Source: CALMZY01 sp052033915
Lineage (GTDB): Bacteria; Verrucomicrobiota; Kiritimatiellia; CAIQIC01; JAGNIJ01
Direction: 5' to 3'
Length of the DNA: 64,000 bases
NCBI GenBank assembly: GCA_052033915.1
Contig: JBPOJF010000005.1
Span: 1-64,000 of the forward strand
The translations under genes and the position numbers were made by a program. Shown in pieces: positions 41,151-49,655 of the stretch. Numbering within the stretch: the first letter of the stretch is position 1; the number at the start of each line of letters is the position of its first letter. Under the pieces are notes generated by a model. That model saw only the letters and a program-made list of their open reading frames with translations. It did no database searches and was not told the DNA's origin.

Positions 41151-42980
41151 TCAGCCGATCATCTCGCCCGCCTGCTGTCGCTGATTCGCGCGCTTGCGCT
41201 GGGTGGCATTCAGGATGCGCTTGCGCAGGCGCAGGCTCTTGGGCGTGGCTTCAACAAACTCGTCCTGCGCGATGTATTCGATCGCGTGCTCCAGCGACAT
41301 CCTCACCGGCGGCTCGAGCATAATCCCCTTCCCCTCACCGTGGCTCCGGATGTTGGTCAGGTGCTTGGTACGAGTCGGATTCACCGGCATATCCTCGGCC
41401 CTCGGATTCTCGCCCACGATCATGCCTTCGTAGACTTCGTCGCCAGCGGTGATGAACAGCTTGCCGCGTTCCTGAATCGTGTCCAGCGCGTAGGCCGTCG
41501 CGACGCCGTTTTCGACGGACACCAAGGTGCCGCTCGTCCGCGTGCGGATCGGCCCGCAGTGAGGCTCGTACGATTTGAACATGTGGGTCAGCATGGCGCG
41601 GCCATTGGTCATGTTGACGAGGTCCGTCTCAAATCCGATCAGACCGCGCGTGGGCATGTCCGCCTCGACAGTCACGTGGCCGCTGTGATGGTGCAGGTTC
41701 GTGATCTGTCCCCGGCGCGAGGCCAGGTTCTGCATGACGTCGCCCAGACACTCGTCCGGAGTCTCCACCCAGACGGTCTCGAACGGCTCCAGCGTGCGGC
41801 CGTCCTTCTTCTGAAGAATCACCTCGGGCCGCGACACCAGCACCTCGAATCCTTCGCGCCGCATCTGCTCCACGAGGATGGCGATCTGCAGTTCGCCGCG
41901 CGCGCTGACGCTGAACACGTTCGGCATGTTCGTGTCCTCGACGCAGAGCGAGATATTCGTCCGCGTCTCCTTGAGAAGCCGCTCCCGCAACTGGCGCGTG
42001 GTCAGATACTTGCCGTCCCGCCCGGCCAGCGGGCCGTCGTTGACGCAAAACTGCATCTGGATGGTCGGCGGGTCGAGATCAACGAAAGGAAGCGGCTCCC
42101 GCTCCTCGCTGTCGCAAAGGGTTTCGCCGATGTCCAGGTCTTTGAATCCTGCGATGCCAACAATGTTCCCCGCCACGCCCGTCACGGACTCGGAAGTGCG
42201 CATGCCGCTGAATTCGAGCACCTTGGTTACGACCGCCCGTTCCCGCTTGCCGTCCTTGTGGATGCACACGATCGAGTCGTTCATTTTCACCCGGCCGCCG
42301 AGAATCTTACCGATCGCAATCCGGCCGACGTAGTCGTTCCAGTCCATGTTGCTGACGATCATCTGGAACGGCGCCTTGGGGTCCGCCTGCGGCGGCGGCA
42401 CATGCTTGATGATCGTTTCGAACAGCGGCTTCATGCCGTTCGGTTTGTCGCCGGGTTTCTTCAGCGCATAGCCGTCGCGCGCGCTGGCGTAGAGGACAGG
42501 CGCGTTGAACTGGTCTTCCGAGGCGTGCAGTTCGAGCAGAAGTTCCAGCACCTGGTCATGCACGCGACGCGGGTCGGCGTTTTCGCGGTCAATCTTGTTG
42601 ATGACGACAATGACTTTCAGATTGTGCTCGAGCGCCTTGCGCAGTACGAACCGCGTCTGCGCCTGCGGCCCGTCCACAGCGTCAACCAGCAAAAGCACCC
42701 CGTCCACCATCTTCAGGATCCGCTCCACCTCGCCGCCGAAATCCGCGTGGCCCGGCGTGTCCACGATGTTGATCGTGGTGTCGTGCCAGTGGATGGACGC
42801 GTTCTTGGCCTTGATGGTGATCCCCTTCTCCTTCTCAAGGTCCATCGAATCCATGGCGCGCTCGGTGGTCGCCTCGTTCTCTCGATACGCGCCGCCCTCT
42901 TTAAGAAGGCAGTCCACAAGCGTCGTTTTCCCATGGTCAACATGGGCAATGATTCCGATATTTCTGAATTGGGTTTTCAT
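41151..42980 (-). CDS. typA: GTP-binding elongation factor TypA/BipA
   Basis: Translational GTPase involved in ribosome assembly and stress responses. The 609-residue protein has the GTPase motifs GIIAHVDHGKT (P-loop), switch I with EKGITIKAKNASI, DTPGHADF, NKIDREN and SAR, then EF-G-like domains II, III, V and the BipA C-terminal domain (MFKSYEPHCGPIRTRTSGTLVSVENGVATAYAL). ATG at 42980 is the family start. Near full length. Downstream lies the repeat array. Confidence 0.95.
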   Translation of the reverse strand: MKTQFRNIGIIAHVDHGKTTLVDCLLKEGGAYRENEATTERAMDSMDLEKEKGITIKAKNASIHWHDTTINIVDTPGHADFGGEVERILKMVDGVLLLVDAVDGPQAQTRFVLRKALEHNLKVIVVINKIDRENADPRRVHDQVLELLLELHASEDQFNAPVLYASARDGYALKKPGDKPNGMKPLFETIIKHVPPPQADPKAPFQMIVSNMDWNDYVGRIAIGKILGGRVKMNDSIVCIHKDGKRERAVVTKVLEFSGMRTSESVTGVAGNIVGIAGFKDLDIGETLCDSEEREPLPFVDLDPPTIQMQFCVNDGPLAGRDGKYLTTRQLRERLLKETRTNISLCVEDTNMPNVFSVSARGELQIAILVEQMRREGFEVLVSRPEVILQKKDGRTLEPFETVWVETPDECLGDVMQNLASRRGQITNLHHHSGHVTVEADMPTRGLIGFETDLVNMTNGRAMLTHMFKSYEPHCGPIRTRTSGTLVSVENGVATAYALDTIQERGKLFITAGDEVYEGMIVGENPRAEDMPVNPTRTKHLTNIRSHGEGKGIMLEPPVRMSLEHAIEYIAQDEFVEATPKSLRLRKRILNATQRKRANQRQQAGEMIG

Positions 42981-43034
42981 CGATCGGGTCAAATAAGGGC
43001 GCGGAGAATAGCGATCTTCCACCGGTTTGGAAAG

Positions 43035-44258
43035 TTATTTCGCGGGGACGTGAAAACACGCGAACAACAGGCCGGCGGCGGCCGCCGCGCAGGCGGCGCC
43101 GTAGAGAAACGGCGCGGCAGGACTGACATGCGTCCAGAGCAGGCCGGCGGCGGCGCTGGCGGCGAAGGCCAGGATGCCTTGTACGGCGTGCAGGAGCCCC
43201 ATCGCCGTGCCGCGATTTTCAGGCGTCGACAAATCGGCTACCAGCGCCTTGGACACGCCTTCCGTCGTGGCGGCGTACACGCCGTAGAGCGCGAAAAGCG
43301 CCCAGATCGCAAACCCGCTGGTCGCAAAGGCGAACCCCGTGTACACGACGGCGAACACCCCCAGTCCGCCGATCATCAGCGTGCGGCGGCTCAGCTTGTC
43401 CGACAGCCAGCCCGCCGGCGTCGCGGCGACGGCGTAGATGAAATTGTAGAACACGTATGTCATCAGGACGCCGTTCTCGCTGAGGCCGACCTGCTTCGCC
43501 TTCAGCAGAAGAAACACATCGCTGCTCTTGCCGAGGGCGAAGACTCCGAAAATCAGAACGAACCTCTTCAGGTCCCCGCTGAGCGGTCCCCTGCCCTGCG
43601 GCCCGGCGGCCGCAGGCGCGGCCCGCGGCGCTTCGCGGTTCAGAAACGCGAGCGACGCGACGCCGAGCGCGGCCGGGATAAACGCGATCACGAAGATCGT
43701 GCGGTAGCTGAGTTCAAAGACGGAGAGGAAGAGAACGGCAAGCAGCGGCCCGATGAATGCGCCGATCGTGTCCATCGCCCGATGCAGGCCGAACGCCTTG
43801 CCGCGCACGCCGGGATCGCAGGACGCGGCGATCATCGCGTCGCGCGGAGAGGTGCGGATGCCCTTGCCGACGCGGTCGATCAGCCGCGAGACCAGCACCA
43901 GATGCCACGACGCCGCGAGCGCGAGAAGCGGCTTGCTGATCGCGGACAGGCTGTAGCCCCAGACCACAAACGGCTGTCGGCGGCCCGCGCGGTCCGACCA
44001 CCAACCCGACGCGAGTTTCAGCAGGCTGGCCGTGCTTTCCGCGAGGCCTTCGATCAGACCGATGACGCTCATCGGCGCGTTCAGCACCACGGTCAGAAAG
44101 AGCGGAATGACCGGGTACAGCATCTCGCTGCTGATGTCCGTGAAGAGACTGACAAAGCCGAGAATGACCACATTTCGGCCAAGGCCTTGAAAGAGTTTTG
44201 ATGACGTCAATTTCACGACTTCCGGTTGTGACGATCCGCGATCGCGACGGGCGACCAT
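43035..44258 (-). CDS. Major facilitator superfamily transporter
   Basis: A 407-residue protein with 12 predicted membrane helices, a basic N-terminus, and the MFS loop motif SGWWSDRAGRRQPFVVWGY in loop 2-3 and AGWLSDKLSRRTLMIGG after helix 8. Loop 4 carries RLIDRVGKGIRTSPRDAMIA. This pattern is seen in multidrug/EmrB- or YajR-like transporters; substrate unknown. Stop is only 54 bases beyond the typA start; both read leftward and may share a transcript. Confidence 0.88.
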   Translation of the reverse strand: MVARRDRGSSQPEVVKLTSSKLFQGLGRNVVILGFVSLFTDISSEMLYPVIPLFLTVVLNAPMSVIGLIEGLAESTASLLKLASGWWSDRAGRRQPFVVWGYSLSAISKPLLALAASWHLVLVSRLIDRVGKGIRTSPRDAMIAASCDPGVRGKAFGLHRAMDTIGAFIGPLLAVLFLSVFELSYRTIFVIAFIPAALGVASLAFLNREAPRAAPAAAGPQGRGPLSGDLKRFVLIFGVFALGKSSDVFLLLKAKQVGLSENGVLMTYVFYNFIYAVAATPAGWLSDKLSRRTLMIGGLGVFAVVYTGFAFATSGFAIWALFALYGVYAATTEGVSKALVADLSTPENRGTAMGLLHAVQGILAFAASAAAGLLWTHVSPAAPFLYGAACAAAAAGLLFACFHVPAK

Positions 44259-44291
44259 CCCGGGATCGCAAGCAAGCTGAGAAGGAGGAAC

Positions 44292-45059
44292 TTATGCATT
44301 CTCCGGTAATCTTCCCAACAGCCTCAGCAGCCCGTCCAGAATGGTGATCGGGTGCGGCGGGCAGCCGGGGATGAACAGGTCAACCGGAACCACCGATGCG
44401 GCCCCGTTGTGGACTTCGGGATGATCGATGTACGGGCCGCCCGAAATCGCACACGCGCCGACGGCAATGACGAACTTCGGAGTCGGCACGGCGTCGTACG
44501 TCTTCTTCAGCGCCTCGCGCATGTTCTCCGTCACCGGCCCGGTGATGAGGAGCCCGTCCGCGTGGCGCGGGGCCGCGACGAACTGGATGCCGAAGCGGCT
44601 GAGGTCGAACACGATCGTGGAAAGAACGTTGGTATCCGCTTCGCAGGCGTTGCACCCGCCGGCGCTGACCTGGCGCAGGCGCAACGAGCGACCGAACACC
44701 GCTTTCGCTTTCTCGTCGAGCGCCTCGGCGAGTTTCAGCGGCTTGTCCTCCAACAGCAGATCGTCGCGCTTGCGCACGGCCAAGCGATGGTCGTGCGTGA
44801 ACGTGATGGCCTGGTTCGGGCACGCGATCGCACAGTCGCCGCAGAACAGACACCGGCCGAGATCGAACCGGACTCGCCCCTGCTCCACTCGAATCGCGCC
44901 GGTCGGGCAGGATTTCATACAGACGGCGCAGTGTTCGGCGCACTTCGACTTGTCGACCTCCGGCACGCCGCGAAACCAGTCCGGCAGGACCGGCTCCCGG
45001 TCCGGATAGCCGACCGTCCGGTGCTTCTGTTGAATTCGGGCAAGAAGTGTTCTAATCAT
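44292..45059 (-). CDS. Hydrogenase-4-like iron-sulfur subunit, ferredoxin-NuoB fusion
   Basis: A 255-residue fusion. Residues 38-90 hold two 4Fe-4S motifs (CAEHCAVCMKSCP and CLFCGDCAIACP), like HyfH/NuoI. The rest is a NuoB/HyfI-type small subunit with the proximal cluster cysteines in GGCNACEAD, GACAISGG and PGCPPHP, all intact. In complex-I-like enzymes it passes electrons to the catalytic large subunit. Last gene of the six-gene cluster, 108 bases after the large subunit, with a hairpin in between. Fusion of the HyfH and HyfI roles is unusual. Confidence 0.85.
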   Translation of the reverse strand: MIRTLLARIQQKHRTVGYPDREPVLPDWFRGVPEVDKSKCAEHCAVCMKSCPTGAIRVEQGRVRFDLGRCLFCGDCAIACPNQAITFTHDHRLAVRKRDDLLLEDKPLKLAEALDEKAKAVFGRSLRLRQVSAGGCNACEADTNVLSTIVFDLSRFGIQFVAAPRHADGLLITGPVTENMREALKKTYDAVPTPKFVIAVGACAISGGPYIDHPEVHNGAASVVPVDLFIPGCPPHPITILDGLLRLLGRLPENA

Positions 45060-45100
45060 GATGTCCGGCGCACTGCGATGATGTTCTTAACCACGAATCG

Positions 45101-45124
45101 ACACGAGGCGAAAAAACCTCGTGT
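45101..45124. terminator. Hairpin between the large and small subunit genes
   Basis: ACACGAGG and CCTCGTGT (exact 8-base arms, loop of eight with six A). On the minus strand the T run is inside the loop, so it is more likely a dispersed repeat or mRNA element than a classic terminator. Confidence 0.35.
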
Positions 45125-45167
45125 TCATGGGTGTGAATTCGCGGTTGATTCACTCTCCGATACGTCC

Positions 45168-46625
45168 TCATAAATCATGCCCGCAATAGGAAAGGTTGAA
45201 ACTCTTGTTGCACAGCGGGAAATCGGAAATCTGTCCGCCGCGCAGGGCCATCGCCAGGCCGCTCCAGTTGTGGAAGGACGGATCGACCACCTTGTAGCGC
45301 GCAAACCGGCCGCGCTCGTCCGTAATCGCGACATGACAAATCTCCCCGCGCCAGCCCTCCACCAGCGAGACGACGATCGAGTCGGCCGCCAGCGCGCCGA
45401 CCGGGGTGCGAATCCCGCCCGCCGGGAGTGCGTTCACGAGATCCTCGATAAACTCGACCGACCGCTGTATCTCCAGCCACCGGACGTAGGCCCGCGCAAA
45501 CACATCCCCCGACTGCCACGTGGAAATCGGAATATGGAAGAAGCGGTACATACCCGACGGGGATGTCTGGCGCGTGTCATGCTCGATGCCGCACGCTCGC
45601 GCGGCGGGGCCGACCAGCCCGAGTTGCCGGCACAGTTCCGCGGAGAGCACGCCCGTATTCTCGAACCTCGCGACGACGGACGGCGTGGACCAGAGCAACC
45701 GGACGGCCGTCGCGGTGTCGCGGGCGGTCCGGCTGAGCCGGTCCAGCAGTTTGGCGGCGTGTTTCTCGTCGAGATCGAACTGCACGCAACCGGGCCGGAT
45801 CAGCCCGCGTCCGAACCGGCTCCCGCAAAGGAGGGCGGTCATATTCAGATAGTCGCCGCGCAGGCGGCCGCAATAGGATGCGGTCGGAAGATACCCGACG
45901 TCATTCGCCAACGCGCCCAGATCGCCCGTATGGTTGGCCAGCCGCTCCAACTCCAGCGCGATGGAGCGCAAGGCCTGCGCGCGCGGCGGCGTGGCGCAAT
46001 CCATCAGCGCTTCAAGCGCCTCGCAGGAAGCCGTCGCGTGGCCGATGGTCGTGTCGCCGGCCACGGTGCCCATGTAGGAGATCGAACGGTGATCGGGCCC
46101 GCCGATCAGCGCGCGTTCCACCCCGCGATGCTGGTAGCCGAGCGATATTTCCAGGTTGAAGACGTCTTCGCCGTGGCACTGGAACCGGAAGTGGCCGGGT
46201 TCGATGATGCCCGCGTGAACCGGTCCGACAGCTACCTCGTGGACTTCTTCTCCGGCGACCTTGAAGAAATCCGTGATTCCTGGAGTGCCGCTTGGGAACC
46301 GAACCGGCTTCAGCCATGGATGTCCTTCGGGCCGGATTCCGCACTGCTCGAATATCTCGCGCTCGAACAGATGCGCCTGCGGACATTCGGGAGTCAGCGC
46401 GGGATACGAATCCTGGACGTTCGTGGACGTGATCGAGAGATTCCCCTCGGCGCTCAGCACGGCGAACAGCCGGACGCCGTCGTCCCTGGACATGCCGAAC
46501 AGGGCCGCAATGCGCGCGCCCCCGCCCACCGTTCGGATGACGGTGTCACGGAACCCGGCGACCGGCGTTTGCGGCACGGTCTCGAGGGCGATGACCTTCC
46601 CGGCATGAATGGAAAGAGTCGTCAT
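45168..46625 (-). CDS. Hydrogenase-4-like large subunit without NiFe cysteines
   Basis: A 485-residue NuoCD-like protein, homologous to HyfG/HycE. Residues 10-125 are NuoC-like (LFEREIFEQCGIRPEGHPWLKPVRFP), the rest NuoD-like (LEISLGYQHRGVERAL, ALELERLANHTGDLGALANDV). At the L1 site, where NiFe enzymes have a CxxC, it reads GDTTIGHATASCEAL with only Cys201. At the L2 site it reads DFPLCNKSFNLSYCGHDL with C472 and C481 spaced by eight, not CxxC. So NiFe binding is not expected; this resembles the Ehr group. Overlaps the previous gene (TGATG). Confidence 0.88.
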   Translation of the reverse strand: MTTLSIHAGKVIALETVPQTPVAGFRDTVIRTVGGGARIAALFGMSRDDGVRLFAVLSAEGNLSITSTNVQDSYPALTPECPQAHLFEREIFEQCGIRPEGHPWLKPVRFPSGTPGITDFFKVAGEEVHEVAVGPVHAGIIEPGHFRFQCHGEDVFNLEISLGYQHRGVERALIGGPDHRSISYMGTVAGDTTIGHATASCEALEALMDCATPPRAQALRSIALELERLANHTGDLGALANDVGYLPTASYCGRLRGDYLNMTALLCGSRFGRGLIRPGCVQFDLDEKHAAKLLDRLSRTARDTATAVRLLWSTPSVVARFENTGVLSAELCRQLGLVGPAARACGIEHDTRQTSPSGMYRFFHIPISTWQSGDVFARAYVRWLEIQRSVEFIEDLVNALPAGGIRTPVGALAADSIVVSLVEGWRGEICHVAITDERGRFARYKVVDPSFHNWSGLAMALRGGQISDFPLCNKSFNLSYCGHDL

Positions 46626-48106
46626 CAGAATCCTCCCAGCAATTGCGCGAGCCGGCGCAGAAGCGCCAGCAGGGGCGGCGGGACATAGACGCCGAGGACA
46701 AGGACCGCGGCCGCAAGAGCGGCGGGCGGGAGGATCGACAGGATGCTTTCGCCGGTGCGAATGATCGGGTTCCGCGCCGTACCCTGCGCCATGCGCAGGA
46801 AACTCGCCGCCATACCGATGAAGATCAGGGCCAGCAGCGCCAGGTACGCAACCGCGACGAACGTCCGCCCCGTGTCCAACGCTCCCTTCAGAATCATCAG
46901 TTCGCTGAAGAACGTTCCGAACGGAGGCGATCCCGTGATCGCAAAAAAACCCATGAGCCAGAGCGTACCCGTCGCGGGCAGCACACGCAGAAGTCCGCGG
47001 ACCTCCTGGATCGACTTGGTTCGGTAGACCGCGAGGATATTTCCCGCGGTCAAAAAGAGCATCGCCTTCGCCAGGGAGTGGTTGACGGCATGCAGCACCG
47101 CGCCGAAGAGCGCGTTCCCGCCCAGCCCAACGCCCAGCGCGAGAATGCCCATGTGCTCAACGCTCGAATACGCGAGCATACGCTTGAAGTCCATCTGCTT
47201 CAGAATGAAGACCGCGGCCACGGCCATCGAGACCAGGCCGAACAGCACCAGCAGGTCCGAGCTGAACGCCTTCATTTCGGGGCCGGCCGCGACGCACACG
47301 TTGTGCGCGCGGAGGATGCCGAGAAACGCGTTGTTCAGGAGGGCGCCGGAGAGCAGCGCCGACACGAGCGAAGGCGCTTCGCTGTGCGCATCCGGCAGCC
47401 AGGTGTGCATGGGCGCAAGACCCATCTTCGTGCCGTAGCCGACGAGGAAGAAGATGAAAGCCGCTTTCAGCCAGCGGGGGTCCAGAAGGACAGCGTCCTT
47501 GACGAGATTTCCCAGCAGCAACACCGATTCGTTATGGCCGAGCGGCGTCGCGGCGACGGTGAGCAGGAAGTTGCCCAACAGCGCGAGAGCAATGCCCACC
47601 GAACAGATCAGCAGGTATTTCCACGTGGCTTCCAACGAACGGTGATGGCGGTGGAAGTAGATCAGCGGCGCGCTCGAGAGCGTCGTCGCCTCGACGGCGA
47701 TCCAGAGAAGCCCGAAGTGCCGGCTCGCGGACACGAGCGTCATCGTCGAAAGGAACAGCAGCAGGCAGCCGACAAACGTCGCCTCAGGCGCGTTCATGAA
47801 AATGAATCCCTCCTCGATATCCGTCTGCCGGCCAGGCGCCTCGCGGCGCAGGTAGTCCACGGCGTACACCGACGCGGCGAGAAAGAGCGCGCTCGTCAGG
47901 CTGAGGAACAGCCGGCCGAGGTCGTCCAGATAGACCCATCCCCCGAAAAGGGGCGCGGCCGGATACACCCAACTCACGGCGGTCAGTCCTGAATGCACCA
48001 CAGCCGTGCCGACGAGAAGGAATCTCAAGACACGGTTCGACCGGATGGCGAAGGCCGCGAGGCCCGCCGCGGCGGGAACCAGAAAGAGCGCGAGCGTCAG
48101 GTTCAT
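46625..48106 (-). CDS. Hydrogenase-4-like membrane subunit HyfF type
   Basis: A 493-residue antiporter-like subunit (NuoL/M/N family) with about 14 helices. The ion-channel helix motif KMGLAPMHTWLPDAHSEAPSLVSALLSG and the paired AVEATTLSSAPLIYF and KRMLAYSSVEHMGILALGVGLG segments give the conserved Lys/His/Glu of proton channels. Located after the HyfE-like gene with a four-base overlap, before the large subunit with a three-base overlap. Complex likely translocates H+ or Na+. Confidence 0.88.
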   Translation of the reverse strand: MNLTLALFLVPAAAGLAAFAIRSNRVLRFLLVGTAVVHSGLTAVSWVYPAAPLFGGWVYLDDLGRLFLSLTSALFLAASVYAVDYLRREAPGRQTDIEEGFIFMNAPEATFVGCLLLFLSTMTLVSASRHFGLLWIAVEATTLSSAPLIYFHRHHRSLEATWKYLLICSVGIALALLGNFLLTVAATPLGHNESVLLLGNLVKDAVLLDPRWLKAAFIFFLVGYGTKMGLAPMHTWLPDAHSEAPSLVSALLSGALLNNAFLGILRAHNVCVAAGPEMKAFSSDLLVLFGLVSMAVAAVFILKQMDFKRMLAYSSVEHMGILALGVGLGGNALFGAVLHAVNHSLAKAMLFLTAGNILAVYRTKSIQEVRGLLRVLPATGTLWLMGFFAITGSPPFGTFFSELMILKGALDTGRTFVAVAYLALLALIFIGMAASFLRMAQGTARNPIIRTGESILSILPPAALAAAVLVLGVYVPPPLLALLRRLAQLLGGF

Positions 48107-48735
48107 GACGTGGTGTCCTTCAGAGTCGTGAGCTGCTCGGTGTCGATCTGGTCGAACTCGCGGCTGATATGGAAAATCGTGATGCCCATCACGAACACGG
48201 CCACGAAGATATCGAGCAGGATGCCCATTTCCACGATGACCGGCGCCTCCTGGACCAGCCCGAGCCCGAACGCAAAGACCCCGTTTTCAAGCGCAAGATA
48301 GCCGATGACCTGGGTCAACGCCTGCCGGCGGCTGACGATCAGGAACAGGCCGGTGATCATCGTGAAGAGCGCCACCGGCAGAATCATCGGCGAAATCGAC
48401 AGCACCAGCGGCGGCAGGCGCGATACGATCCAGCTCGAAATCCCGAGCGCCGCGACGCCGATCATCACGGACGCGCTGAAACCGACGTAGGGCTCGACCT
48501 CGTGCCGGACATTGGCCTCCCGCATGGCGCGGAACAATAGCCACGGAAACACGGCGCCCTTGATGGCGATGGACGCCCCGGCCAGGAGCCAGTGATGCAG
48601 CGCCAGCGGAAGCAGTCCAAGGAGAACGCCCTGAAGCGCAACGAAGCGAATGCACACGGAAATCCGGCTCGACCCGACCAGCATCAGGTTCGAGAGGACC
48701 AGGCAGACCATCACCAGATCGATCCATGTATTCAC
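48103..48735 (-). CDS. Hydrogenase-4-like membrane subunit HyfE type
   Basis: A 210-residue protein with about six membrane helices, GTG start at 48735, four bases after the HyfC-like stop. The C-terminal half has the NuoK-like pair LFLIVSRRQALTQVIGYLALENGVFAFGLG and EMGILLDIFVAVFVMGITIFHISREFDQIDTEQL, with the acidic residues placed as in NuoK. Typical HyfE architecture. In the operon order B-C-E-F-G-(H+I). Confidence 0.82.
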   Translation of the reverse strand: MNTWIDLVMVCLVLSNLMLVGSSRISVCIRFVALQGVLLGLLPLALHHWLLAGASIAIKGAVFPWLLFRAMREANVRHEVEPYVGFSASVMIGVAALGISSWIVSRLPPLVLSISPMILPVALFTMITGLFLIVSRRQALTQVIGYLALENGVFAFGLGLVQEAPVIVEMGILLDIFVAVFVMGITIFHISREFDQIDTEQLTTLKDTTS

Positions 48736-48739
48736 ATTG

Positions 48740-49654
48740 TCACCTCAGCACCAGGAACATCGCGAGACCGGCCAGCGCGCCCGCGGACACGAGAAGTTGC
48801 GGCACGCGCAACAGGCGCAGGCGCGCCATGACCGATTCGATCACGCCGACGCCCACCGCCAGCCCGAACATGGCCGCCAGGGCCACGGCGCCGTCGAAAA
48901 ACAGAAAGCCTATACGCGCGGGCAACAGAACATTGATCAACAGGGCGCCCAGCACCCAGAGCTTGAGCGCGGAGGTATACAGGATGATCGCGAAGTCCGG
49001 GCCCCCGTGGTCCAGCACCATGACTTCGTGAATCATCGTCAGTTCGAGATGTGTGTTCGGATCGTCCACGGGGATGCGCGCGTTCTCGGCGAGAAGAACA
49101 ATCAGGAGCGCACCCGCGACGAGCAGAATGGCGGGACCGGCTTCCGCCCAGGCGCTGACGGCATCGCCCAAGAACATGCCGGACAGCGACACGCTGCCGG
49201 TCTTGTGCGCGACCACGGCGAGCCCCAGAAGCAGGGCCGGCTCGGCCAGCGCGGAAAACGTCGCTTCCCGGCTGGCGCCCATTCCTTCAAAGGCCGATCC
49301 GGTGTCGAGCGCCGCGAGGATGGTGAAGAACCGGTGCAGACCCAGCAGATACGCGAACAGGATCAGGTCGCACGGGAACGCGACGAGCGCCGGCGCTCCG
49401 CCGAACGGGGTCAGCGCAACGGCGACGAGGACCGACGCGAGGCCGACGATCGGACCGGCGCGGAACAGCCAGGTCGTTGTGCGGCTATAGACCGCGCCCT
49501 TGTGCAGGAACTTCCACAGATCGTAGTAGAGTTGAAGCAACGGCGGGCCGGTGCGGCCGGCAACCCAGGCCTTCGTGCGGTTGATCACGCCCGGCAGCAG
49601 CGGCGCGGCAGCCAACCCAAGCAACACGTACACGATGGAGAGAATCACCTTCAC
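48740..49654 (-). CDS. Hydrogenase-4-like membrane subunit HyfC type (NuoH)
   Basis: A 304-residue membrane protein of the NuoH/HycD family, GTG start one base after the HyfB-like stop. Family blocks: VINRTKAWVAGRTGPPLLQLYYDLWKFLHKG, ALDTGSAFEGMGASREATFSALAEP, and ENARIPVDDPNTHLELTMIHEVMVLDHGGPD, the loop that meets the peripheral arm. Eight helices are visible. It anchors the peripheral domain and forms part of the ion path. Confidence 0.85.
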   Translation of the reverse strand: MKVILSIVYVLLGLAAAPLLPGVINRTKAWVAGRTGPPLLQLYYDLWKFLHKGAVYSRTTTWLFRAGPIVGLASVLVAVALTPFGGAPALVAFPCDLILFAYLLGLHRFFTILAALDTGSAFEGMGASREATFSALAEPALLLGLAVVAHKTGSVSLSGMFLGDAVSAWAEAGPAILLVAGALLIVLLAENARIPVDDPNTHLELTMIHEVMVLDHGGPDFAIILYTSALKLWVLGALLINVLLPARIGFLFFDGAVALAAMFGLAVGVGVIESVMARLRLLRVPQLLVSAGALAGLAMFLVLR

Positions 49655-49655
49655 A

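Noticed and set aside
40815..44201. 1128-codon open frame on the plus strand
   Set aside because: It is antisense to typA and the MFS gene, which have clear family motifs; Arg/His-rich composition is typical of GC-rich antisense frames.
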